Of a stretch of 40,510 nucleotides of DNA, positions 32,486-40,510 are shown in pieces. The translations under genes were made by a program, and so were the position numbers. Each line of letters begins with the position of its first letter. The stretch's first letter is position 1. The stretch covers positions 1 to 40,510 of the forward strand of contig PHDB01000032.1 in NCBI GenBank assembly GCA_002842495.1, read 5' to 3'. The DNA comes from Bacteroidetes bacterium HGW-Bacteroidetes-6. Its GTDB lineage: Bacteria; Bacteroidota; Bacteroidia; Bacteroidales; DTU049. A model generated the notes under the pieces. The model worked only from the letters and a program-made list of their open reading frames with translations. It was not told the DNA's origin and did no database searches.

Positions 32486-33322
32486 TTACTTTTTCAATTT
32501 CTTTTTAGCAATGTCCTTATCGGCAGATTTAACGCGGCGTTCGAGTTTTTTAATATCTTCTTCGGGTGGCAGGTCTTCTGGCTTAATCCCGCTTTTGTTC
32601 AGGAGATTGCGAACATCGCGGTTGTTTTTTACATGTTCTTTTGTGATGTTGGTTTCGCTTTTCAAATCGTCTTTCTTTACATTGAAATTGGTGATTTCAG
32701 TTGCCAGGTCTTTTGCCTTTATGGTAATGGTTGGAAGGAAATCGGCCAGGGGTCTGTTTTTTGGAATATTCAATTTGCGTTTCATCGCAAGAGTATTGCT
32801 GCCACCGAATAGTGCTTCATCGCCTTTGCTTCGGATATTGGCAAATCCCTTATTGTCAACGCCGCGTTCATAAATATTTTTCGAAAGCTCGGTTTCAGTA
32901 GCAACTAATTTCTCGCGGGCATGCAAGCGTTCATTCAGGGCAATGCGTTCTTCGAGCATTTCCTGCTTACGGGTTTGAATGGCAAAATAGCTCTGTGCAA
33001 AAGCAATCTGTTCTTTTTTAGGGTCGCCGTTTTGTGCAATCAGATAACAGGCATAGCGGGTCAGCATAATATCATCAATCTGTCTTTGCGATCCGGAGCC
33101 AAGTTTGACCATTTTGTTGATGTCAACGAAATGGTCAACAACAAGCTGACCGCTGGATTCGCAAGATAGCTTTGCTTTTTCTATGGCATTGGTGAAATTG
33201 CGCCATTCGGAATAGCCTAGCAATTCCTGCAATTCGCGGGCTAACCAGTACTCAATTCCGTCCTGCTCGTAGGCGGCTTCTTCGAAAAGTCTGTTCAATT
33301 GCCTTATTAGTGTATTATCCAT
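32486..33322 (-). CDS. dinD: DinD-like (DNA damage-inducible protein D) family protein
   Basis: The 278-residue protein matches the DinD family over its length: FEEAAYEQDGIEYWLARELQELLGYSEWRNF (about 13-43), DDIMLTRYACYLIAQNGDPKKEQIAFAQSYFAIQTRKQE (about 85-123), ATETELSKNIYERGVDNKGFANIRSKGDEALFGG (about 141-174) and a lysine-rich C-terminus. In E. coli DinD is SOS-induced and inhibits RecA-mediated strand exchange. The N-terminal part resembles BRO-N/KilA-like DNA-binding domains of phages. I see no LexA-type box in its promoter. Family members are common in mobile and phage-related regions, which fits its position between the STAND gene and tyrS. Confidence 0.85.
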   Translation of the reverse strand: MDNTLIRQLNRLFEEAAYEQDGIEYWLARELQELLGYSEWRNFTNAIEKAKLSCESSGQLVVDHFVDINKMVKLGSGSQRQIDDIMLTRYACYLIAQNGDPKKEQIAFAQSYFAIQTRKQEMLEERIALNERLHAREKLVATETELSKNIYERGVDNKGFANIRSKGDEALFGGSNTLAMKRKLNIPKNRPLADFLPTITIKAKDLATEITNFNVKKDDLKSETNITKEHVKNNRDVRNLLNKSGIKPEDLPPEEDIKKLERRVKSADKDIAKKKLKK

Positions 33323-33344
33323 TTTGAATGATTTTTTATATAAA

Positions 33345-33352
33345 CAAAAATA
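33345..33352 (-). promoter_or_regulatory. -7 box of dinD
   Basis: TATTTTTG on the minus strand (CAAAAATA on the plus strand) lies 22 bases before the ATG at 33322. Confidence 0.5.
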
Positions 33353-33486
33353 AGCATTTTGTTTTTTGTATGCTGAATAAATGAGTTTGTTCTGCCATTA
33401 ATTAAAGAGGACAGGCAAAAAGGAACCATGCAACTCAAAATAACTGTTTGAGTGTAACTCCCAAAAAATAATTCACTTATAAACAT

Positions 33487-33494
33487 TATTTTTG
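33487..33494 (+). promoter_or_regulatory. -7 box of tyrS
   Basis: TATTTTTG followed by CACC lies 17 bases before the ATG at 33512, leaving a leader of only about 10-15 bases. Confidence 0.55.
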
Positions 33495-33511
33495 CACCAA
33501 ATTTCATCCGC

Positions 33512-34804
33512 ATGAAGAATTTCGTAGAAGAACTGAAATGGAGAGGCATGGTGCACGATATGATGCCCGGTGTTGAAGATTATCTCAAAGAAGGCATGGG
33601 AACAGCCTATGTGGGCATTGATCCCACGGCCGATTCGTTGCATATCGGACATCTGGTTTCGGTGATGATGCTCAAGCATTTTCAGCTTTGTGGTCACAAA
33701 CCGGTTGTTGTACTTGGCGGTGCTACAGGTATGATTGGCGACCCATCGGGCAAAAACGAAGAGCGCAACCTGCTCGACGAGGAAACATTGCGTCATAACC
33801 AGGAAGCGCTGAAAAAACAGCTCATGCGTTTTCTCAATTTCGACGAAGCAGCTTCCAATGCAGCATTGATGACCAACAACTACGACTGGATGAAAGAATT
33901 TACTTTCCTTTCGTTTATTCGCGACGTTGGGAAGCATCTTACCGTCAATTATATGATGGCGAAAGACAGTGTGAAAAAACGTCTCACAGGCGAAGCCGGC
34001 GAAGGAATGTCGTTTACCGAATTCACCTACCAATTGGTGCAGGGCTACGATTTTTTCCATCTGTATCAGAATTTTAATTGCCGGCTTCAGATGGGTGGCA
34101 GCGACCAGTGGGGAAATATCACCACAGGAACCGAACTTATCCGCCGTAAGGCAAGCGGCACAGCGTATGCACTTACTTGTCCTCTCATAACCAAAGCCGA
34201 TGGCGGCAAATTCGGCAAAACCGAAAAAGGAAACATTTGGCTCGATGCCGAAAAAACTTCACCCTACGCATTCTATCAATTCTGGCTTAATACTTCCGAC
34301 GTTGATGCTGAAAAATACATCAAAATATTTACGCTGCTGGGGCAGGACGAAATTGAAAGTCTTGTTCAACAACATAGTGCTGAACCCCATTTGCGTGTTT
34401 TGCAGAAAAAACTTGCTTACGAAATGACTGTTTTTGTCCATTCCGAAGCCGACTACAATACAGCAGTTGAAGCCAGCGAAATTTTGTTTGGAAAAGGAAC
34501 TACCGAAACTTTGGCTTCGTTGCCCGAGAATGTGTTTCTGAATGTTTTTGAGGGCGTTCCCATGGCCGAAGTTGAATTGCAAAAACTAAAAGATGGCATT
34601 CCTGTACTCGAGTTCCTTGCCGATGTAGCCGGAGCATTTGCATCGCGGGGCGAAGCCCGCCGGATGGCAAAAGACAATGGAGTTTCCATCAACAAAAGCA
34701 AAGTTTCCGAAGAACTCATCATCAACGAAAGCTTTTTGCTCAACAACCGCTATATTCTTGTTCAAAAAGGAAAGAAAAACTTCTTTTTGGTGAAGGTGGT
34801 TTAG
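33512..34804 (+). CDS. tyrS: Tyrosyl-tRNA synthetase
   Basis: This class I enzyme charges tRNA-Tyr. The 430 residues cover a Rossmann catalytic domain with [16 protein letters not shown] (HIGH at 44-47), [13 protein letters not shown] (69-81), the tyrosine pocket [11 protein letters not shown] and [11 protein letters not shown], and the class signature KFGKT (233-237). The C-terminal S4 RNA-binding domain (about 355-425) holds [15 protein letters not shown] and [17 protein letters not shown]. The length and motifs are those of the bacterial TyrS type. It marks the right border of the accessory region. The aldehyde dehydrogenase gene follows after 32 bases. Confidence 0.97.
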   Translation: MKNFVEELKWRGMVHDMMPGVEDYLKEGMGTAYVGIDPTADSLHIGHLVSVMMLKHFQLCGHKPVVVLGGATGMIGDPSGKNEERNLLDEETLRHNQEALKKQLMRFLNFDEAASNAALMTNNYDWMKEFTFLSFIRDVGKHLTVNYMMAKDSVKKRLTGEAGEGMSFTEFTYQLVQGYDFFHLYQNFNCRLQMGGSDQWGNITTGTELIRRKASGTAYALTCPLITKADGGKFGKTEKGNIWLDAEKTSPYAFYQFWLNTSDVDAEKYIKIFTLLGQDEIESLVQQHSAEPHLRVLQKKLAYEMTVFVHSEADYNTAVEASEILFGKGTTETLASLPENVFLNVFEGVPMAEVELQKLKDGIPVLEFLADVAGAFASRGEARRMAKDNGVSINKSKVSEELIINESFLLNNRYILVQKGKKNFFLVKVV

Positions 34805-34836
34805 TTTTGTGTATTAATGTTTTTGAAAAATATTGC

Positions 34837-36246
34837 ATGACCTACAAAATATTCCTTGCCGGTGAGTTTGTCGAAACCTCCACGCCACTCGATGTAAAAT
34901 GCTCTTACGATGGTTCTGTATCCGGAACAACTTTTTTGGCAGGTTCTGCCGAACTCGAAACAGCCATCAAAAAAGCGCAGGAGGTTTTGCCAGTGCTGAA
35001 AGCTATGCCATCGTGGAAGAAGTACGAAATTCTGATGAAAATAGCTGCTTTGCTGCGCGAAAATCGTTCCGAAGCCGGACGTTTAATAGCTCTGGAAGCA
35101 TGCAAACCGATGAAATATGCATTGGGCGAAGTTGACCGCGCTGTGCAGACATTCGAAGTAGCCGCCGAAGAAAGCCGCCGTTTTGCCGGCGAATTCATGA
35201 AAATTGACTGGACTCCGGCCGGAAACGGCAAAGAAGCCATTGTGAAATGGTTCCCTGCAGGAATTGTGGCCGGCATCAGTCCGTTTAATTTCCCTCTCAA
35301 TTTGGCAGTCCATAAAATTGCACCAGCCATTGCAGCCGGTTGTCCCATTATTTTGAAGCCGTCGCGCAACACACCATTGTCGATGTTATTTCTGGCTCAA
35401 CTGATGGCGCAAACCGATTTGCCTGCAGGAGCATTGTCGGTATTGCCGCTCGATCGGAAAAGTGGCAATCAGCTGGTGACCGACCCACGCATTGCAGTAC
35501 TCACATTTACGGGCTCGCCCGAAGTGGGTTGGAAAATGAAAAACGACGCCGGCAAAAAGAAAGTGGTGCTCGAATTGGGCGGAAATGCGGGACTTATTGT
35601 TGATGAATCGGCCAATCTCGATCTGGCTATACCCAAAGTGCTTTCGGGAGCATTTGCGTTCTCGGGACAGGTTTGTATTCACACCCAACGCATTTTTGTG
35701 CACGAAAGTCGATACAATGAATTTGCAACCCGATTTTCCGAAGCAGCCCAAAAACTGAAGCAGGGGAGTCCGCTCGAAGCCGATACCGATATTTCGGCTA
35801 TGATTGACGAAGCCAATGCTGTTCGCGTCGAAGCCTGGGTAAACGAAGCGGTGCAAGGCGGCGCTCAAGTTGTTTGTGGTGGAAAGCGAAACGGAGCTTT
35901 GTACGAGCCAACAGTGCTGATTGATACCCTGCCCGAAATGAAGGTTTGTCAGCTCGAGATTTTTGGACCTGTGGTGACACTTGAAAAATTTACCGATTTC
36001 CACGAAGCAGTTCGCTTGGTCAACGACTCTCAATTTGGATTGCAGGCCGGCGTTTTTACCGATTCGCTCGCCAACATGCAATATGCGTTCAACGAAATTG
36101 AAGCCGGTGGCGTTATCATCAACGATGTGCCTACATTTCGGGTCGATCATATGCCCTACGGTGGCATTAAAGATAGCGGTCTTGGTCGCGAAGGCGTGAA
36201 ATATGCCATGATGGATTACATGGAAATGAAGGTTTGTGTGTATTAG
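34837..36246 (+). CDS. NAD(P)-dependent aldehyde dehydrogenase family protein
   Basis: The 469-residue cytosolic enzyme oxidises an aldehyde to the acid with NAD(P)+. Conserved sites are PFNFPLN with N151, the cofactor loop FTGSPEVG (224-231), the general base E246 in VVLELGGN and the nucleophile C280 in FSGQVCIHTQR. EIFGPVV, GLQAGVFT and GGVIINDVPTFRVDHMPYGG close the domain. The substrate cannot be read; similarity in style is to the lactaldehyde/glyceraldehyde-3-phosphate-like groups. I chose the ATG at 34837, because the TTG at 34807 adds only an unconserved extension. The tight spacing behind tyrS suggests readthrough. Confidence 0.92.
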   Translation: MTYKIFLAGEFVETSTPLDVKCSYDGSVSGTTFLAGSAELETAIKKAQEVLPVLKAMPSWKKYEILMKIAALLRENRSEAGRLIALEACKPMKYALGEVDRAVQTFEVAAEESRRFAGEFMKIDWTPAGNGKEAIVKWFPAGIVAGISPFNFPLNLAVHKIAPAIAAGCPIILKPSRNTPLSMLFLAQLMAQTDLPAGALSVLPLDRKSGNQLVTDPRIAVLTFTGSPEVGWKMKNDAGKKKVVLELGGNAGLIVDESANLDLAIPKVLSGAFAFSGQVCIHTQRIFVHESRYNEFATRFSEAAQKLKQGSPLEADTDISAMIDEANAVRVEAWVNEAVQGGAQVVCGGKRNGALYEPTVLIDTLPEMKVCQLEIFGPVVTLEKFTDFHEAVRLVNDSQFGLQAGVFTDSLANMQYAFNEIEAGGVIINDVPTFRVDHMPYGGIKDSGLGREGVKYAMMDYMEMKVCVY

Positions 36247-36609
36247 ATTGGCAAGAAGCAGGGATGAGCAGGGAGCCGGGTTTTAGTGTCCGGTCATTAG
36301 AGGTTCTCTGCGAACAATGAATTTTTTTACATGTACTTCGGGCTGGGATGTGCTACCGATAATGTTTTTTCAATTGTGTCAGAACTTCCTTCGTTATGGC
36401 AACCGCTGTTTATTTGATCTCATTGCTTGAATGTGATGGTGTTACTGCTTGAATGTCCGGCAAAAAAGAATCCGGGAATTAAACCCATCGTTTGTTTTTC
36501 TGAGTTCAATTCCTGCTGGTGTTTTTATTTATATCATTATTGATCCGATAGCTCGTCCGGTTTGGTATCCCGATATTTGTTGCCGTTTTTTGCACATTGA
36601 GAATTTTGT
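36247..36609. other. Gene-free gap between the aldehyde dehydrogenase gene and dapD
   Basis: The convergent genes on either side leave 363 bases without a supported gene. A possible reading frame at 36449-36682 runs into dapD and has no recognisable features. CCGG ... CCGG near 36278-36295 is too short for a terminator. I see no tRNA or strong hairpin. Confidence 0.5.
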
Positions 36610-37431
36610 TTATGCTTCCACCCCAAAGTTTCGTAATGCATCGTTGAGCGAAGTTTTACGGTCGGTGCTCTCTTTGCGCTGACCAATAATGAGCGCGCAA
36701 TTAACATTGAATTGTCCGCCAGGAAACGATTTGGTGTATGAGCCCGGAATTACAACCGAACGAGCAGGTACAAAGCCCTTGTATTCGACGGTTTTTTCGG
36801 TAGAAACATCAATGATTTTGGTGCTTCCGGTAATCACAGTGTTGGCTCCCAGAACAGCTTCCTGTCCAATATGTGCACCTTCAACCACAATGCATCGCGA
36901 CCCGATGAAGCAACCATCTTCGATAATGACAGGTGCAGCCTGAACGGGTTCGAGCACACCACCAATTCCTACACCGCCGCTCAGGTGGACATTTTTGCCG
37001 ATTTGTGCACACGAACCCACGGTGGCCCATGTATCGACCATGGTTCCGCTATCGACATAAGCACCAATGTTGATATACGATGGCATCATGATAACGCCGG
37101 GCGCAATATAAGCGCCATGTCGGGCAACAGCATGAGGTACAACTCTGATTCCAGCTTCTTTATAGCCCGATTTCAAAGGAATTTTATCGTGAAATTCGAG
37201 CACACCAGCATGCGAAACTTCCATTTCGGAAATAGGGAAATAGAGGATAACCGCTTTTTTAACCCATTCGTTCACCTGCCATTTTTCGCCTACAGGTTCT
37301 GCAACGCGCAATGTACCTTTGTTGAGCAATTCAATCACCCCGCGTATGGCGGTGCGGGTTTCTGTATTTTCGAGCAGTTCGCGATTGTTCCACGCTGCTT
37401 CCACTATATTTTTAATGTTGGTGAGTTCCAT
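36610..37431 (-). CDS. dapD: 2,3,4,5-tetrahydropyridine-2,6-dicarboxylate N-succinyltransferase
   Basis: This enzyme transfers succinyl from succinyl-CoA to tetrahydrodipicolinate in the succinylase branch of diaminopimelate and lysine synthesis. The 273 residues include an N-terminal helical domain and a left-handed beta helix of hexapeptide repeats (about 95-225). Signature pieces are RVVPHAVARHGAYIAPGVIMMPSYINIGAYVD, DTWATVGSCAQIGKNVHLSGGVGIGGVLEP and EDGCFIGSRCIVVEGAHIG. The length equals that of the E. coli enzyme. The ATG at 37431 opens the conserved MELTNIKNIVEAAW; an upstream ATG at 37488 would overlap the preceding gene. It may be cotranscribed with the membrane protein gene 31 bases upstream. 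Confidence 0.95.
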   Translation of the reverse strand: MELTNIKNIVEAAWNNRELLENTETRTAIRGVIELLNKGTLRVAEPVGEKWQVNEWVKKAVILYFPISEMEVSHAGVLEFHDKIPLKSGYKEAGIRVVPHAVARHGAYIAPGVIMMPSYINIGAYVDSGTMVDTWATVGSCAQIGKNVHLSGGVGIGGVLEPVQAAPVIIEDGCFIGSRCIVVEGAHIGQEAVLGANTVITGSTKIIDVSTEKTVEYKGFVPARSVVIPGSYTKSFPGGQFNVNCALIIGQRKESTDRKTSLNDALRNFGVEA

Positions 37432-37462
37432 GATTTTGTTGTTTTTTTGAGAGAGAAATTCC

Positions 37463-38188
37463 TTAGGCCCTGTCCATAATTTTATCAAGAATAAATTCCG
37501 CTTCGGTGAGTTTGCCTTCGGGTACAGGAAAGCGTGCGGTTACATCAACCCGTGCGCCACGATTGGGTGCCGAATAAGCAATTTCGAGAACATATTGTTT
37601 GCCTTCAAGTTCGCCTATTCCTCCTCCTTCGAGCACGTTGCCCATTTTGGACCAATTGTGCAATTCGCCGTTGATGATTCCGCCTTCTTTCGATAAAATA
37701 ATATCGGCTCCGCTGTTGCCACTTTTGCTTTTTTGGTTGATGATAGCTAGAAAACTCACAAACCAAATCAGCAGAATAATTCCACCAATAATATATGCTA
37801 CAATAATAGCTTCGAGACCAGCAATAATGAGAATTAAGCCTACAACAAGTGTAATAATAGAAATAATTTTTCGCATCAATCTGTAGCCTACAATATTCTT
37901 TTCAATATCGTATTTGATGAAACGCGCATACTCTGCAGTACCAATTTGCCAATGAGCCAGAATCGATTCAAATTTTGCAAGACGTGCATACATGTTAGCC
38001 ATTCGGCCATAAATAACAACCACAATAATGGTAGTAATGAATATGAAAAATCCAAACACCTGCAATGCAAAGCCTCCATTCATTCCATCGATACCAGCCA
38101 TAGATGGCATGAAAAATAATGTGAGTGAAATGAGACCTAGAATGAGCCCTGCACGGATAGTGATTCGTTTGTATTTGTTTTTAATCAT
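37463..38188 (-). CDS. Unknown membrane protein, paralogue of the next upstream gene
   Basis: I do not recognise a named family. The 241-residue protein has helices at about 10-28, 40-60, 107-128 and 130-150, with a cytosolic loop between the second and third, and a C-terminal soluble domain (about 160-241). That domain carries GELHNWSKMG (about 174-183) and VTARFPVPEGKLTEAEFILDKI (216-237). The same two blocks, HNWSK and ARIPVP, appear in the same order in the neighbouring gene at 38240-39034, so the pair arose by duplication of a common plan. A TAATTTTG box lies 19 bases upstream of the ATG. Confidence 0.75.
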   Translation of the reverse strand: MIKNKYKRITIRAGLILGLISLTLFFMPSMAGIDGMNGGFALQVFGFFIFITTIIVVVIYGRMANMYARLAKFESILAHWQIGTAEYARFIKYDIEKNIVGYRLMRKIISIITLVVGLILIIAGLEAIIVAYIIGGIILLIWFVSFLAIINQKSKSGNSGADIILSKEGGIINGELHNWSKMGNVLEGGGIGELEGKQYVLEIAYSAPNRGARVDVTARFPVPEGKLTEAEFILDKIMDRA

Positions 38189-38207
38189 AAAGCGATATTT
38201 GCTTGGT

Positions 38208-38215
38208 CAAAATTA
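38208..38215 (-). promoter_or_regulatory. -7 box of the membrane protein gene at 37463-38188
   Basis: TAATTTTG on the minus strand (CAAAATTA on the plus strand) lies 19 bases before the ATG at 38188. Confidence 0.5.
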
Positions 38216-38239
38216 CTCATTTTTGCCCGTTTTCAGAAA

Positions 38240-39034
38240 TCACCGTATGGAGGTACTGTTTTTTCGGGCAAGCAATGCTTCTACGATGGGTTGAACTTTT
38301 TCCACCTCTGATGCGGGAACTGGTATTCGAGCGGAAATATCTTTTCTTTCCTTTTCTGCATCTTTAATTCCAGTTGCTGATAAAACGATGCTGGTTTTGC
38401 TTTGTTTATGCCAAACTACAACATAGTCGATGTAGTAAACTGCAAGATAATATAAGTCGTTGTTGAGTTTTCTTAAAACCACATCGTCTATTTTCGAGTC
38501 AGGTTTTGACCAATTGTGAATAATGCTTCCCACAATTGCCTGTTGCTCTGAGAGACCAACTGTTAGCAAATCGCCAGCAGATGAGCGGTACGATTCGGGG
38601 CGCGAAAAATCTTTAATATACCAGCAATAAGCTAAATAAATCAGCAGAACTGTGATTGTAAGAAAAATATTGTATCCAAACAGAATTAAAATTATAGCCA
38701 TAAAAGAAAAAGCGATTGCAAAAAATACAAAATAAATATTCTCCTTATTGGCCGAAACAATTTTGAAATGCTTTTTAAATGTAGTTAATTGGCTTTCGGT
38801 AATTTGATATACGATATCGCTGTTCTCGTAGGCATCTTCAATAGGTTTGCCTTCTGCACGATTTTCGGATGAGGTAAACAGTGTGATAATTGCTGTTGCA
38901 ACGAAAAGTATAATAGCGTAGATGAACAGATTGTAGGTTTTTGATTCAGGAATACTCATCAATTGTAAAGGGGCAAGCAATAATAAAATGATTACTGCCG
39001 TGACAAATAGAAAAATCTTCGTTTGTTTCGACAT
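38240..39034 (-). CDS. Unknown membrane protein, paralogue of the gene at 37463
   Basis: The 264-residue protein has helices at about 7-27, 33-53, 99-120 and 123-140, a loop (about 55-95) and a C-terminal soluble domain. That domain has GSIIHNWSKPDSK (169-181), a tyrosine-rich strand region (LYYLAVYYIDYVVVW) and ISARIPVPASEVEKVQPIVEALL (233-255). The layout equals that of the 37463-38188 protein, with low overall identity. The ATG at 39034 (MSKQTK) is chosen over a TTG at 39061 that falls in the promoter region. No function is assigned. Confidence 0.75.
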   Translation of the reverse strand: MSKQTKIFLFVTAVIILLLLAPLQLMSIPESKTYNLFIYAIILFVATAIITLFTSSENRAEGKPIEDAYENSDIVYQITESQLTTFKKHFKIVSANKENIYFVFFAIAFSFMAIILILFGYNIFLTITVLLIYLAYCWYIKDFSRPESYRSSAGDLLTVGLSEQQAIVGSIIHNWSKPDSKIDDVVLRKLNNDLYYLAVYYIDYVVVWHKQSKTSIVLSATGIKDAEKERKDISARIPVPASEVEKVQPIVEALLARKNSTSIR

Positions 39035-39047
39035 TGTTTTTTTTTCG

Positions 39048-39066
39048 TATATTTGATACAATAATA
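39048..39066. promoter_or_regulatory. Divergent, overlapping promoters
   Basis: TATATTTG on the plus strand (39048-39055) serves the zinc-ribbon gene at 39081. TATTATTG on the minus strand (CAATAATA, 39059-39066, one mismatch to TAnnTTTG) would serve the membrane protein gene at 39034. The two start codons are only 46 bases apart. Confidence 0.4.
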
Positions 39067-39080
39067 CGAAAAGTTAAGAT

Positions 39081-39896
39081 ATGGAAGAAAATTGTACTCT
39101 CTGCGGCAACCCGCTGAAGATAAACGCCAAATTCTGCACAAACTGCGGTGCCAAAGTTGTTGCTGGAGCCAATGCAATACCCAATACTCCTGAAAATATT
39201 TGCGAATGCGGAGCCGAACTGAAATCGGGCGTCAAATTTTGTACAACTTGCGGAAAAAAGGTTCAACCCGTCGTAGAATCGACTGTAAGAAAAGAAAATA
39301 CATGCGATTGCGGAGCCGAATATAAAGTGGGGGCAAAATTCTGCACATCGTGCGGAAAATCGCTGGTAAAACCGATTGTTGCAGAGGAAAAAGTAAAAAC
39401 AGAAATTCCCAAGCCTGTCGTTTCGCCGGTAATACCTACACCAGAACCCAAAGAAGAAGTAAGACCAACTATTATTGAGCATCCGGCTGCTGCCCCTCGC
39501 AAGAAAAAGCGGATTTTTGTGAAAGTGGTTGCTGCTGTTCTCATTCTGGGAGCGCTTGGAGTCGGTGGCTGGTATGGCTATAACGAATTCTTTGGTGGAG
39601 TGCGCAAAAAATTGCTTATCGAATCGCAGATTGTGCCGAGCGACAAAGATCAGACAGTGAAATACGAAGACGAAATTGCTGTAACTGTGCCCTGGGGACT
39701 TATTGAGAGCGAACAGACTCTAAGTATTTATTCGGTGAAAGGCTTGCCCGAAGAGGAGGGCCTATCGATGCTGGGAGCCTACGATATTACCATGTCGAAT
39801 ACTACACAATTCGATGGTTTTCTCGAAATTACTTTTACTTACAACCCCGCTGATTTGCCGGCAGGTATCAACCCTTCATCTGTGATCTGCCAGTAG
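39081..39896 (+). CDS. Zinc-ribbon membrane protein, probably truncated at its 3' end
   Basis: The 271-residue protein begins with three zinc ribbons: C5-x2-C8 with C19-x2-C22, C41-x-C43 with C54-x2-C57, and C75-x-C77 with C88-x2-C91. A proline-rich linker (about 108-140), a basic patch RKKKR and one membrane helix (about 145-165) follow, then an outside domain (about 175-271). The outside domain breaks off at FTYNPADLPAGINPSSVICQ, where related proteins usually continue past an LxPG-type turn. The last about 58 bases overlap the convergent partial gene at 39839. I read the end as the product of a join, so the native protein was probably longer. The function is unknown. Confidence 0.7.
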   Translation: MEENCTLCGNPLKINAKFCTNCGAKVVAGANAIPNTPENICECGAELKSGVKFCTTCGKKVQPVVESTVRKENTCDCGAEYKVGAKFCTSCGKSLVKPIVAEEKVKTEIPKPVVSPVIPTPEPKEEVRPTIIEHPAAAPRKKKRIFVKVVAAVLILGALGVGGWYGYNEFFGGVRKKLLIESQIVPSDKDQTVKYEDEIAVTVPWGLIESEQTLSIYSVKGLPEEEGLSMLGAYDITMSNTTQFDGFLEITFTYNPADLPAGINPSSVICQ

Positions 39897-40510
39897 CTGT
39901 AACCTTCACTTTTCACCATAGGATAATGGTTATCATCATCTTCAGAATGATAATTGTCATCGAGGAGCTCTTCCATGCAAGAGTCAATTTTAAGAGTTGT
40001 ACCTGCAGGTAAGCTGATTCTGATCTTAATATTATCGCCCGACCATCTGCGTCCTGAATGAATTGTAAAAAAGTCATCAAAGAATAATGTGTCGCCGCTG
40101 ATGCGGTAATAATAGTTCAGATCTTTTGTTTTATTGAAGGCAGTTATTTCACTGCTGCCAAATGACTCTTTTCTGACCGTAATGCCATAAGGTTCTTCGT
40201 CCGACGGATCTATTTCCAGTTCCGGTGATATGTAAAGTTCTCTCTTTTCATCATTGATCAGTACAGAATAGCCCTCTGTATTGAAGGGAAGTGTTCTGTC
40301 GGTAATCAGATCTGACACTCTGTTCACAGAAGTAATATAGATTGTATCAGCCGGAGTATCTATAGTAGTTTTTGATGATGATCTTGATGACTCCGCAAAA
40401 CTTACCCCTTCGCTGAACAAGAGTATTGCCAGCGCCGTAAGCGACAGTGCCCAGACAACGATCAGTACCAGGCTCAATGCCCCGTCTTTGGCCCTGAACC
40501 AGAATATCAT
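39839..40510 (-). CDS. Partial PspC-type membrane protein, C-terminal part (5' end beyond the window)
   Basis: At least 223 residues are present, and the frame runs to the right edge, where an ATG happens to be the last codon. It starts with FWFRAKDGALS and one membrane helix (about 12-34), followed by an extracytoplasmic region with DRTLPFNTEGYSVLIN, EEPYGITVRKESFG and ISGDTLFFDDFFTI. The segment NIKIRISLPAGTTLKIDS then leads to the closing YWQITDEGL. This looks like the C-terminal half of Bacteroidota PspC-domain proteins, whose PspC helices would lie upstream. The residues after TDEGL are encoded in the overlap with the zinc-ribbon gene and may not be native. Confidence 0.6.
   Translation of the reverse strand: MIFWFRAKDGALSLVLIVVWALSLTALAILLFSEGVSFAESSRSSSKTTIDTPADTIYITSVNRVSDLITDRTLPFNTEGYSVLINDEKRELYISPELEIDPSDEEPYGITVRKESFGSSEITAFNKTKDLNYYYRISGDTLFFDDFFTIHSGRRWSGDNIKIRISLPAGTTLKIDSCMEELLDDNYHSEDDDNHYPMVKSEGYSYWQITDEGLIPAGKSAGL

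Noticed and set aside
32486..33322. LexA/SOS control of dinD
   Set aside because: I found no inverted repeat resembling a LexA box around its -7 box at 33345-33352.
33473..34060. 195-codon open frame antisense to the start of tyrS
   Set aside because: It would cover the tyrS promoter and HIGH region; histidine- and phenylalanine-rich low-information product.
35386..36150. 254-codon open frame antisense to the aldehyde dehydrogenase gene
   Set aside because: It is long only because the opposite strand avoids certain codons; no domain is visible.
36449..36682. 77-codon open frame in the gap before dapD
   Set aside because: It overlaps the 3' end of dapD on the opposite strand and has no ribosome binding site or recognisable domain.

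Overview
The window looks like a chromosomal segment of a low-to-moderate GC Bacteroidota, most likely Bacteroidales or a relative. Three signs support this. Two secreted proteins end in type IX secretion (Por/T9SS) type A sorting domains. Most transcription units start with the Bacteroidota -7 box TAnnTTTG, for example TTG-N19-TATTTTTG in front of glyA. The block DUF1573 - yajC - ybbR - coaE is in the order usual for this phylum. I found no rRNA, tRNA or CRISPR array.

Layout. 1-6.1 kb, plus strand: a PLP-homeostasis protein (YggS/PROSC), a secreted DUF3298-like protein, a Na+/phosphate symporter with a PhoU-like tail, an Rh-type ammonium channel and an unknown membrane protein, closed by a strong hairpin terminator. 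6.2-9.4 kb, minus strand: a 1067-residue secreted protein with Ig-like and lamin-tail domains. 9.6-14.4 kb, plus strand: glyA, then an overlapping polyphosphate operon sixA-ppk-ppx. 14.4-16.3 kb, minus strand: a DUF456 - WbqC-like - NlpC/P60 operon. 16.4-18.8 kb, plus strand: a visibly GC-richer insert with a secreted five-bladed propeller protein, a TetR regulator with a palindromic operator, and a DUF4180 protein. 18.8-26.9 kb, minus strand: coaE, ybbR, yajC, a DUF1573 lipoprotein, a CASTOR/POLLUX-like channel, rlmD, cdaA (c-di-AMP synthase) and a short-chain dehydrogenase. Two repeat-rich gene-free gaps lie inside this block.

27.1-33.3 kb is an AT-rich accessory region between housekeeping genes. 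It holds an HEPN-like protein overlapping a DUF5343 protein, a 1155-residue metallophosphoesterase-STAND ATPase, and a DinD-like protein. Two of its units are followed within 10 bases of their stop codons by imperfect palindromes of about 130 bp that recall integron attC sites. This is the best candidate for an undescribed, probably anti-phage, system.

33.5-40.5 kb: tyrS and an aldehyde dehydrogenase (plus), then dapD and two paralogous membrane proteins (minus), a zinc-ribbon membrane protein (plus) that looks cut short, and a partial PspC-type protein entering from the right edge. The last two overlap in a way that suggests a rearrangement or an assembly join.

The most striking non-coding feature is a 270-bp element at 23546-23815. 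It has long imperfect terminal inverted repeats around a perfect three-way-junction fold (stems of 11, 26 and 10 bp) and looks like a MITE or a large structured RNA/DNA element.
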